Below are positions 1 through 6,155 of a stretch of DNA of 7,889 nucleotides, one piece after another. The position numbers and the translations under genes are program-made. Every line of letters begins with the position of its first letter. Positions within the stretch are counted from its first letter, which is position 1. Origin of the DNA: Candidatus Poseidoniaceae archaeon (GTDB lineage Archaea; Thermoplasmatota; Poseidoniia; Poseidoniales; Poseidoniaceae); NCBI GenBank assembly GCA_013329355.1, contig DUKK01000183.1, forward strand, positions 1-7,889, read 5' to 3'. The notes beneath the pieces are model-generated. The model worked only from the letters and a program-made list of their open reading frames with translations, did not search any database and had not been told where the DNA came from.

Positions 1-783
1 TTGGAGCGCCATATTAAGCAGCTTCTCGTGAGTTGCGTCATTGATTCCGTACGCTCCTCGATAGGTCTCTAGCAGTGCTACTTCATCATCGACCAACTGA
101 TTATCGACTAATGCTTGAGACAACATTTCCAAGTAAATGTCTTCTGGTGGAGAGGTAATAATTGACTTACGTGCCAGTTCCGACAGACGCTTAATTCGAT
201 CTGGATGCATTCCAAGGAATTCGACCACCTCTGATATTAATTGATGTTCATCATGTGTAATGATTCCATCTTCCCAGGCCCTGGCAAACATACGTTTTAC
301 CAATTCTTCACTAGATTGAGCGTCTAAGGAAACTTTACCCGAAGGTTCAGCAATTGAGGATATTATTGGTTCGTTGTGATAACAATATGCCTCATCGATA
401 TGTGACAAAATCTCGAGTAGTTTTCTATCCTTTCGCGGTATTTCTTTTATTGGGACAGATTCATTATCACACATGACGTTTGTGGCGAGGGTCTGTTCGA
501 CAAGCAAACTCGCTCTTGCACGTCCGGTGGTCGTTAGAGAGTAGACCTTTCTGCGCTGTTTGGCGCCGGGAACATGGCGATTATTGATGGCAATCTCACC
601 TGCCTTCTCTAACCGCTTAAGTGTTCTTGGAACATGCTTTCTTTGAACGTGAACAGCGGCAGAAATACCCGCTTGTGTCAGCGCAGCAGGTGCCTCCCAC
701 TGATTGTTTGGCAGTTTGTTATCAAACAGGTGAATAAGCATCCTATGCTCCGTGGTCAACTTGCCTAAGTAACCTTCAACCAT
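1..783 (-). CDS. Winged-helix transcriptional regulator with tandem C-terminal helical repeats (3' end outside window)
   Basis: The reading frame is open from ATG at 783 to base 1 (261 codons, no stop), so the C-terminus is missing. Residues about 10-95 look like a MarR/archaeal winged helix: helix TTEHRMLIHLF, recognition region GISAAVHVQRKHVPRTLKRLEKAG, then a basic wing around HVPGAKQRRKVYSLT. This pattern is familiar from archaeal DNA-binding proteins that carry varied sensor or ATPase domains. Residues 160-261 hold two copies of a helical unit (WEDGIITHDEHQLI and LVDNQLVDDEVALL) with key Asp, Glu, Gly and Ala positions exactly 55 residues apart. They resemble TerB-like or acidic helical repeats seen in Thermoplasmata proteins. 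The start is supported by GGTGA four bases upstream. The gene is divergent from endA, and a palindrome in the gap suggests autoregulation. The ligand and targets are unknown. Confidence 0.85.
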   Translation of the reverse strand, partial: MVEGYLGKLTTEHRMLIHLFDNKLPNNQWEAPAALTQAGISAAVHVQRKHVPRTLKRLEKAGEIAINNRHVPGAKQRRKVYSLTTTGRARASLLVEQTLATNVMCDNESVPIKEIPRKDRKLLEILSHIDEAYCYHNEPIISSIAEPSGKVSLDAQSSEELVKRMFARAWEDGIITHDEHQLISEVVEFLGMHPDRIKRLSELARKSIITSPPEDIYLEMLSQALVDNQLVDDEVALLETYRGAYGINDATHEKLLNMALQ

Positions 784-787
784 TGAC

Positions 788-792
788 TCACC
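788..792 (-). promoter_or_regulatory. Ribosome binding site GGTGA of the winged-helix gene
   Basis: GGTGA lies four bases before the ATG at 783. It complements UCACC near the 3' end of archaeal 16S rRNA, and it fixes the start of the partial regulator gene. Confidence 0.6.
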
Positions 793-825
793 GGTGTTAT
801 GTTATGACAACCAGCAAATAGATTC

Positions 826-839
826 AGCGGTATTCCGCT
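826..839. promoter_or_regulatory. Candidate operator palindrome AGCGG-TATT-CCGCT
   Basis: This is a perfect 5-bp inverted repeat with a 4-base spacer, ending two bases before the TATA box at 842-849. Winged-helix dimers commonly bind palindromes that overlap the BRE/TATA region and so block TBP/TFB. The adjacent divergent gene encodes such a protein, so autoregulation and control of endA are plausible. A 14-bp palindrome can arise by chance, so binding is an inference. Confidence 0.4.
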
Positions 840-871
840 TGTATAATATGGCAGACACTAAACCGGTAAGC

Positions 872-1963
872 ATGGGCCGTCAATCGAGAAAGTACGTCCC
901 TCGAGCTAGAACCAAGCGCCCACTAGGTTTGCAAAGCGATTCATCCCAATCACCAAACAAACCGCATCCAACACCAACCAAAAAAGGTGAAAAATGGTTT
1001 CTCCCCAATCCACTCGCATCGAGGCTTTATCAAAAAAGTGGGCTTGGTTCGCTAGATGAAGAGGGAATACTGTTAGAGCCACTTGAGGTAATGTTTTGTC
1101 ACTGGAATAGGCACATACCTGTTAGTGAAACTTGGGTTAATGATAGAATTCAATCTGATTATAATTTCATCGCCAAATCCGTAGTCTTTGATGTTGCTCG
1201 ATCTGGCGGCGAGATAGTCATACCAGTTGGTAATTTACCGAATGATAAATTCACAAATAATACATTCGCAGTTAAGTGGTCAAGAAATAGTTCACATTTT
1301 TCTAGCGAATCATTATCCCAAATTCGATGGTTTTGGGCCTCCCAAGAAGTTGATTGGACTGACTTAATTAATTGGGTAAACTCAGTGATTGAAGTGGGAG
1401 ATTTGCCAGAGATTTTTGTTATTGATGATGAAATGGACATAACTATGTATCGAATTAGTTATGAAGAATTATCAGGGAATCAAGGACATTGGAATCACCT
1501 ATCCGCAAAGGAAGTAACAGCATTGAAGGATTTGATGGAGCAAATGACTCCGACACCTACAGGATGTTTTATTCAAGGATTTTCAAGCTGGCCGCTTAAG
1601 TCAATAGGTGTAGAACACCTATCCGGAGTTAACTTGCGACAGGAGGAGATTGATTGGATAATTAACAAATTGGCTGATGATGCTGTTCACGAAACTCTGT
1701 TCTCTCATCTAACTGAGCAAGGATGTATTCTACGACCTGGCTTCAAATATGGTTGTAAATGGAGGGTATATGACGATGATGTTGGGAATTCTCACGCTCC
1801 ATGGCTCTTACAGCCGATTAGTGAAGCACCATCGTCGTGGGAGCAAACTTGTTTATCAGTCAGACTTGCTGAAGGGGTTCACAAAAAGTGGGTTTGTGGT
1901 CTAAAAGATAGCAACGATTGGAGGTTTCTTCATATCAAAAGATGGCTACCCGGCCGAGTCTAA
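872..1963 (+). CDS. endA: tRNA-splicing endonuclease (tRNA-intron lyase), two-repeat archaeal type
   Basis: EndA cuts introns out of precursor tRNAs at the bulge-helix-bulge motif, giving 2',3'-cyclic phosphate and 5'-OH ends. Numbering is from ATG 872 (363 aa). Residues 1-40 form a basic, Ser/Pro-rich tail. Residues about 42-200 are the non-catalytic repeat: GILLEPLEV matches the family's L.PLEv.YL segment, and the end, IDDEMDITMYRI, matches the VDEE..ITYFRV strand of Archaeoglobus EndA. The catalytic repeat ends with GFKYG...WRVY, SHAPWLL and VRLAEGVHKK, giving the triad Tyr300, His308 and Lys338. The His-Lys distance of 30 equals that of A. fulgidus EndA as I recall it (H257/K287). The length slightly exceeds the usual two-repeat enzyme because of the tail. 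The frame is open upstream to GTG 794 and also has ATG 848. I prefer 872 because of the TATA spacing. The 3' end overlaps the convergent protease gene by 4 bases. Confidence 0.93.
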   Translation: MGRQSRKYVPRARTKRPLGLQSDSSQSPNKPHPTPTKKGEKWFLPNPLASRLYQKSGLGSLDEEGILLEPLEVMFCHWNRHIPVSETWVNDRIQSDYNFIAKSVVFDVARSGGEIVIPVGNLPNDKFTNNTFAVKWSRNSSHFSSESLSQIRWFWASQEVDWTDLINWVNSVIEVGDLPEIFVIDDEMDITMYRISYEELSGNQGHWNHLSAKEVTALKDLMEQMTPTPTGCFIQGFSSWPLKSIGVEHLSGVNLRQEEIDWIINKLADDAVHETLFSHLTEQGCILRPGFKYGCKWRVYDDDVGNSHAPWLLQPISEAPSSWEQTCLSVRLAEGVHKKWVCGLKDSNDWRFLHIKRWLPGRV

Positions 1964-4074
1964 TCGTCAATTAACCTACCCCACGCATCAAGTTGTGTGG
2001 GCTCCATGTTTGGAGAAATTATCGGTTCCTCAACTACCTGAGTGCTGCTGCTTTTGGCATCTTTGATTGTCAGGAAAACCCACAGTGCTGCAAATAAGCA
2101 GGCCAAACCGATTAATTGACCGGGATTGATGTAATCATTTAGTGAATTACCTACTGTTGATTCAGCAGTAAGCGTGACATTAATCACCCATTTGTTGTCA
2201 TTAGAATCCATGATTTCTATTTCACCATTGACAATCATGTTATTTGATAACAAGCCCCTGGGTTGGATTTCAATCGCCAGGATACTATTAGTTTCACTAA
2301 TGGAAAGGGTTTGTTGACTACTTGCAATTCTGGATAAAGGTCCGTCTATTGTATAACTGAAGGTATGACTGCCAGAGCCAACAAAATCTACTGGAACAGC
2401 AATTGTAATATCGTTTGTTACTGGTATAGTAGAGCTAAACTCCCCGTCTTGAGGAATGATAGATAGTGATAATATTTCTGTATCGATATCTCTCGCCTCA
2501 CTATTACATGACAAGTTACCTATCAAGCGAGTTTTTGAATTGTGCTGTGCTGCGGAATTAAAGCTTATTTCTACCTCGGTCGGCGAATCAGGGTAGAGTT
2601 GGCTTGGATTAACTGAGACTAGTCGACCGTCTGTGGAGACAAGATTATTCTCAAGGTTGCATGCCATTGTGGTCTCAGCATCGAATACTATAGGTTCATT
2701 TAACAGAGTGGTAATGGCATGGTTTGGCATATTGACGGTGAACTGACTGCTACATGAATCTGTTTTGAAGGTGATTTCAATTTCAGTGTTGATAATTATT
2801 TCAGCATACCAATCGACCAGGATTCCATCGTGGTTTCTAACCTCTATTCCTTGACTACCAAAACTAGAACCATTGGAAAATAGGTCGGTTGCTTGGCCTT
2901 GATTGGTGCCACTCAGCAAGTCATTGTTCCCGTCTGCTTCAATGATTTTCAGATATGGTCGCTTATTATTTACATTTAGTTCATTATCATCATAGCCAGC
3001 AATTGTCGTATCTTGATAGGATACTAACAAACCAGTGCCTGGCAAACTCTCATCGTAGATGTTCCCTCCACGATATTCAATCCAAACATATTCATTATTA
3101 CTTATTCTAATCTTGTGACTGGGCAGAAAGGAATCAGCGGGATTGATATTTATTGTTGGTCCATTACAATTATCTGTGGATTGCTGCCAATCAAAAGTCA
3201 AATTTTGATAATGGTAAAGTCCAATGGTTTCCTTTGTTGATGACATAGGCAATGCTGGTGTTTTGCCACCATTATTCCAGTTGCCACTTGCCATGATGTC
3301 CCAATCGCCAACACCTTTCCAAATTGAGGTTTGTTGTCCATCTGAAGGATACAAGTCATATGCTCCCATTTGGTGCAACATCTCATGCATCGCGGTGCCA
3401 AAACCATCGGATTCCGAGCCTAGACTAGCCATTGCGTAATGACTAGAAATCATGCCTTTTGGTAAATTTAAGGGTTTTTGAAACATGGCAAAATGTGACC
3501 AAATCCGGTTAGAATCCCCCCCAGTTTCTTGCCCGATAGCTGTGTGAAGTATTAGTAACCGATCGACACTTCCATCTGCATTCAAATCATACTTCGACCA
3601 ATCAATAGCTTCACTAAATTCAACTATCACCTCTTCCGCTAAAATCATTGGTAGGTGGGTCCCGTCAATGTCTGAGTCTCGTTTTATCCCAGTGTCTGAA
3701 CCGTAGGCGGCCATTGTATTAGGTGCAGTGAACATTACATTGTGAATATCTATTTCTAAATCCACGGTCCCGTGTGATAACTCGTTAATGTAGTTCTGGG
3801 CGTGAGGTATTAGCATAGTTTCTGCTGCAGATATCATGCTAGATTGCTGGTTGTCGCTGTCTGAAAAGTCAACGATTAATACCAACCAAGATTCATTGTT
3901 TTGAATCGGTAATGTCTCACCATCCTCCGATTCGATTACCAGTGAATTATTACGTAACCAATCTTCTACTACATCATCATTGGCAAATGAGAAAATCGCA
4001 CCAGCTAATAGCATGAAGATAATGGGTATGCCAATTACCCCGCCCTTCATGACACATGAATGATAGCCCTTCAT
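1960..4074 (-). CDS. Membrane-anchored M6-family (immune inhibitor A-like) metalloprotease
   Basis: This is a predicted cell-surface zinc endopeptidase of 704 aa. Residues 11-31 are a hydrophobic signal sequence (Sec-type; no twin arginine). The catalytic domain spans about 60-430. It contains DLNADGSVDRLLILH (163-177, the family's Asp/Gly-rich loop before a strand), IWSH (191-194), zinc motif HEMLHQMGAYD (His230, Glu231, His234, Asp240; HEXXHxxGxxD), the Met-turn-like DWDIMASG (257-264) and GTGLLVSY (346-353). Residues about 440-640 are beta-rich, Ig-like material. The ectodomain has four cysteines (303, 441, 472, 523) that could form two disulfides. A transmembrane helix at about 652-669 is followed by KDAK and an acidic cytoplasmic tail ending WGRLIDD, so this is a type I membrane protein. 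ATG 4074 overlaps the tatC stop (ATGA) and has no clear Shine-Dalgarno site, suggesting translational coupling. ATG 4050 is an alternative start. The substrate is unknown. Confidence 0.88.
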   Translation of the reverse strand: MKGYHSCVMKGGVIGIPIIFMLLAGAIFSFANDDVVEDWLRNNSLVIESEDGETLPIQNNESWLVLIVDFSDSDNQQSSMISAAETMLIPHAQNYINELSHGTVDLEIDIHNVMFTAPNTMAAYGSDTGIKRDSDIDGTHLPMILAEEVIVEFSEAIDWSKYDLNADGSVDRLLILHTAIGQETGGDSNRIWSHFAMFQKPLNLPKGMISSHYAMASLGSESDGFGTAMHEMLHQMGAYDLYPSDGQQTSIWKGVGDWDIMASGNWNNGGKTPALPMSSTKETIGLYHYQNLTFDWQQSTDNCNGPTININPADSFLPSHKIRISNNEYVWIEYRGGNIYDESLPGTGLLVSYQDTTIAGYDDNELNVNNKRPYLKIIEADGNNDLLSGTNQGQATDLFSNGSSFGSQGIEVRNHDGILVDWYAEIIINTEIEITFKTDSCSSQFTVNMPNHAITTLLNEPIVFDAETTMACNLENNLVSTDGRLVSVNPSQLYPDSPTEVEISFNSAAQHNSKTRLIGNLSCNSEARDIDTEILSLSIIPQDGEFSSTIPVTNDITIAVPVDFVGSGSHTFSYTIDGPLSRIASSQQTLSISETNSILAIEIQPRGLLSNNMIVNGEIEIMDSNDNKWVINVTLTAESTVGNSLNDYINPGQLIGLACLFAALWVFLTIKDAKSSSTQVVEEPIISPNMEPTQLDAWGRLIDD
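4042..4074 (-). repeat. 9-bp direct repeat ATGAAGGGC at two candidate starts of the M6 protease gene
   Basis: On the minus strand ATGAAGGGC occurs at 4074-4066 and again at 4050-4042, in frame and 24 bases apart. Each copy begins with a possible start codon, and both would precede the same signal sequence. The first copy overlaps the tatC stop. Confidence 0.5.
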
Positions 4075-5108
4075 CTATCAAATGTTGGTTCTGATGCGGC
4101 ATAATCATCAGCATTTACGATTATCTCTATTCCTTGGTATATGCTAGATAATCTATCCCAAACTGGATATTTGTTACAACAATACACTGAAATTATACTT
4201 GGTTTAAGGTTGCCAATAATTCTAATTAAGTCTTCATGAGCTAATTTATTTGTGCAAACATCCTGTATTGTTAGAAATTGTTCAGCCTGAGGAATTGGAC
4301 CATTAACGCATCCACAGACTAACTCCAAATTCGATATTATTTCGCCTTCTTCAGTAAACAATCTACGCAATTTAACATCATATTTGGGTGATTTCGTGGT
4401 CCACGGTCTCGAGATCAATTCGACGACAAATATCGTGGTTAGGGTGATCATCATACCATTTGTCGTCCTATCATAATGAGATAATATTGATACTAGGGAG
4501 GTGAAACCATATACTCTTAATCGCCACCAGTTAGCATTGCTTGAATCAAGATTGCCGGTGAGTCCGCTACATACCATCACTGCACTTGATGTTACTACAA
4601 GGGTCTGAATCCATAGCAGAGTCATTGCAAAATATATTAGCGATACCGCATCATACTTGGTAACGAAGCCATACTCGCTGTGAACTGCGTGGCCAATAGA
4701 GTACAATCTAGGTAATAACTCTGCAATTGTTACGTAACTGGCAATCAAGAATATCACAGGGGCTAGTAGCAAAACTAATCGCAGCATTCGTTGTTCACTG
4801 TGAGTAAGGCCAGGCTTAGAAAATACCCAGATTTGCAAATTAATAATTGGTGTAATTGACAATAGTCCTAGAAATGCCGCAATAATCCACCGCAACTCAG
4901 ACCATTTTTCCGGCTGGTATAAGTTAAGACAATTCCCAGCACAGGGATTGAAAATAGTAACAAAATATTCGAGCAAATTGTTGATATTGAGCAACCATGG
5001 TATTGTCGCAATCATCCATAAAAATATCACAATTCCCATGCGAGCAACCAGTTCATTAGCATGGATGCTAACTCTAGTGTTTGAGTCACTACTCAAATGA
5101 AGGCTCAA
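4071..5108 (-). CDS. tatC: Divergent TatC, twin-arginine translocase core subunit, with a C-terminal extension
   Basis: TatC is the membrane receptor for folded proteins carrying twin-arginine signals. This 345-aa protein has six membrane segments at about 23-41, 73-95, 109-130, 154-180, 198-212 and 216-234, nearly the same positions as in E. coli TatC. Conserved features are HANEL with Glu19 (E. coli HLIEL, Glu15), then QIWVFSKPGLTHSEQR with Phe96 and Glu105 nine residues apart, as with E. coli Phe94 and Glu103. The fourth helix has Gln168 where E. coli has Glu170. Similarity is low overall, so this may be a specialised paralog. Residues about 238-345 form a soluble, predicted cytoplasmic extension with Cys265, 267, 285, 310 and 311 that I do not recognise; typical TatC ends near 250. 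The start is TTG 5108, supported by GGTGAT with a four-base spacer before it. The gene lies 10 bases after the Reeler-like gene and overlaps the protease start by 4 bases. Confidence 0.8.
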   Translation of the reverse strand: MSLHLSSDSNTRVSIHANELVARMGIVIFLWMIATIPWLLNINNLLEYFVTIFNPCAGNCLNLYQPEKWSELRWIIAAFLGLLSITPIINLQIWVFSKPGLTHSEQRMLRLVLLLAPVIFLIASYVTIAELLPRLYSIGHAVHSEYGFVTKYDAVSLIYFAMTLLWIQTLVVTSSAVMVCSGLTGNLDSSNANWWRLRVYGFTSLVSILSHYDRTTNGMMITLTTIFVVELISRPWTTKSPKYDVKLRRLFTEEGEIISNLELVCGCVNGPIPQAEQFLTIQDVCTNKLAHEDLIRIIGNLKPSIISVYCCNKYPVWDRLSSIYQGIEIIVNADDYAASEPTFDR

Positions 5109-5112
5109 GCAA

Positions 5113-5117
5113 TCACC
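5113..5117 (-). promoter_or_regulatory. Ribosome binding site GGTGA selecting the TTG start of tatC
   Basis: GGTGA (GGTGAT when extended) ends four bases before TTG 5108, right after the stop codon of the upstream gene. The same motif and spacing occur at two other genes in the window, which supports the rare TTG start. Confidence 0.6.
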
Positions 5118-5118
5118 C

Positions 5119-6063
5119 TCAGACCAAATCAGTATATTCTTTAGGTGCTCGAGCTTGAACTATTGTTCGATATACACCAAAAATCGCCCACAACATTAGC
5201 ATACAGGTTAGAAGAATAATTCCCCAAGCTTGTCCAGAATCTATAGACCAAGCAAAAATCAGCACGGCAATAATCGATAATATTCCTCTTCTTACGCCTT
5301 GTGGAACTGCGAGACTCATGTCTAGATGGGGCGGGCCTCCACCAAACTTGCGTTCATAGAATTCACCCTGAACTACCGCACCGACAATGATTATGGCTAG
5401 AGTAGTCCAGTAGAATAGATTGCCGTTTTTGAAGAAATTTTCAGCAATTTGTTCCTGTCTTGCTGCCTCGATCGCAGCAGGGTCTTCTTCAGCCACAAAT
5501 AATGAATCATAATCTCCGACACTTATTGTCCTTAATTGCAAACCTTCCTCATCATCTTCATAGGTTGTTTCAGGCGCACTTATTGAGAATGATAATATGT
5601 TCCAAAGGTCACCGCCGTCGAATTGACCATTACCATTTACAGCGTTGCCAACTAGTTGGAAGGAGACACTGCCAATATCGCTTTCTGGAGCAGTCCATGT
5701 GATTACCCAATTATTCCCTGGTTCTGACTGAGACAAAGCCCCAGGCTCATCGGGTACGGTCTGTGACCCTTCCCCTGGAGTAAGTATACCCGAATTGTAA
5801 TCCCATATTAGAAATCCACCGGCTTCATTAGAGGCATGCTGAAGAGTGATGGTGAAATCATAATTTGCACCAAGTGAATATGACCTTGGAACGCCGGAAA
5901 TTGATACCACGACTTCGGTTGATGGCGCTCCATCTCCATGGCACGTACACCCCGTGTCAATAACTAAGTCTGAGCCATTTTTCCAAGGTGGTCCATTGGG
6001 GTTAGCGATAACCGGCGCAACCAGTAGCAATGCTAGAATTCCGATTATCAGGCGGGGCTTCAT
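5119..6063 (-). CDS. Secreted Reeler / choice-of-anchor-V-like protein with CxCH motif and three C-terminal membrane helices
   Basis: Numbering is from ATG 6063 (314 aa). A signal peptide MKPRLIIGILALLLVAPVIA is followed by GCTCHGDGAP (Cys39, Cys41, His42). A beta-sandwich at about 46-163 resembles Reeler/choice-of-anchor-V domains: VVVSISGVPRSY, GGFLIWDYNSG, WVITWTAP and VSFQLVGNAVNGNGQFDGGD are in the expected order. Then come an acidic linker, a helix rich in Ala, Glu and Gln, and membrane segments at about 215-232, 259-274 and 277-298. The domain would face outward. Related proteins often carry CxxCH near the N-terminus; this one has CxCH, so covalent haem attachment is doubtful. The start was chosen because GGGAG lies five to six bases upstream and the signal peptide begins there. 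The frame is open to ATG 6114, but that start has only AGGT one base away. The function is unknown; an electron-transfer, copper or ligand-binding ectodomain is possible. Confidence 0.78.
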   Translation of the reverse strand: MKPRLIIGILALLLVAPVIANPNGPPWKNGSDLVIDTGCTCHGDGAPSTEVVVSISGVPRSYSLGANYDFTITLQHASNEAGGFLIWDYNSGILTPGEGSQTVPDEPGALSQSEPGNNWVITWTAPESDIGSVSFQLVGNAVNGNGQFDGGDLWNILSFSISAPETTYEDDEEGLQLRTISVGDYDSLFVAEEDPAAIEAARQEQIAENFFKNGNLFYWTTLAIIIVGAVVQGEFYERKFGGGPPHLDMSLAVPQGVRRGILSIIAVLIFAWSIDSGQAWGIILLTCMLMLWAIFGVYRTIVQARAPKEYTDLV

Positions 6064-6142
6064 GTTCACTCCCATCTCACCTAGTTTATGGAGAATTTGC
6101 ACACCTTTGAACATTACCTAATTATGGTGATAAAAGAGTCTT
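6064..6142 (-). promoter_or_regulatory. Possible internal promoter and leader before the Reeler-like gene
   Basis: The 79 bases between pntB and ATG 6063 contain CTTTTATCA at about 6130-6138 on the minus strand, a passable TATA box. Usual spacing would place the transcription start near 6107, leaving a leader of about 45 bases that contains GGGAG before the ATG. This start lies beyond ATG 6114, arguing against that codon. The last three genes could therefore be transcribed apart from pnt. The TATA match is only moderate. Confidence 0.35.
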
Positions 6143-6155
6143 TCATGACTCCTTT
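6132..6155 (-). terminator. Hairpin plus T-tract spanning the pntB stop codon
   Basis: On the minus strand AAAGGAGTC-ATGAAA-GACTCTTTT can pair over nine positions (one G-T wobble) with a six-base loop, then ends in TTTTAT. The pntB stop TGA lies inside the loop. It looks like an intrinsic terminator or processing site. Archaeal termination mostly depends on the T-tract, so the hairpin's role is uncertain, and the same T-rich bases may form the next TATA box. Confidence 0.4.

Larger units (their letters stand above)
784..871. promoter_or_regulatory. Divergent promoter region between the winged-helix gene and endA
   Basis: This 88-base gap separates two genes read in opposite directions. TATAATAT at 842-849 is an archaeal-type TATA box centred about 26 bases before the ATG at 872, which would give endA a leaderless or nearly leaderless mRNA. 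The box is almost self-complementary (ATATTATA on the other strand). It could therefore also place a minus-strand start near 818, giving the regulator gene a leader of about 35 bases that contains its GGTGA site. A palindrome sits just left of the box. The sequence matches are direct; the transcription start positions are inferred from the usual archaeal spacing. Confidence 0.55.

Noticed and set aside
794..871. Upstream GTG 794 and ATG 848 as the endA start
   Set aside because: They would put the TATA box inside or after the start, and the extra residues show no similarity to EndA.
1159..1440. Open frame on the minus strand inside endA
   Set aside because: Antisense to a clear enzyme with catalytic residues; no ribosome site or recognisable protein pattern.
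3198..3439. Open frames on both strands inside the M6 protease zinc-site region
   Set aside because: They overlap the HEMLH-containing coding frame and show no family features.
5932..5952. Calling the Reeler-like protein a cytochrome c
   Set aside because: The motif is CxCH, not CxxCH, and no second haem site or clear axial Met ligand motif is seen.
6064..6114. ATG 6114 and ATG 6072 as starts of the Reeler-like gene
   Set aside because: The first has AGGT only one base away and the second has GGTGAG directly abutting it; the signal peptide and a well-spaced GGGAG favour 6063.
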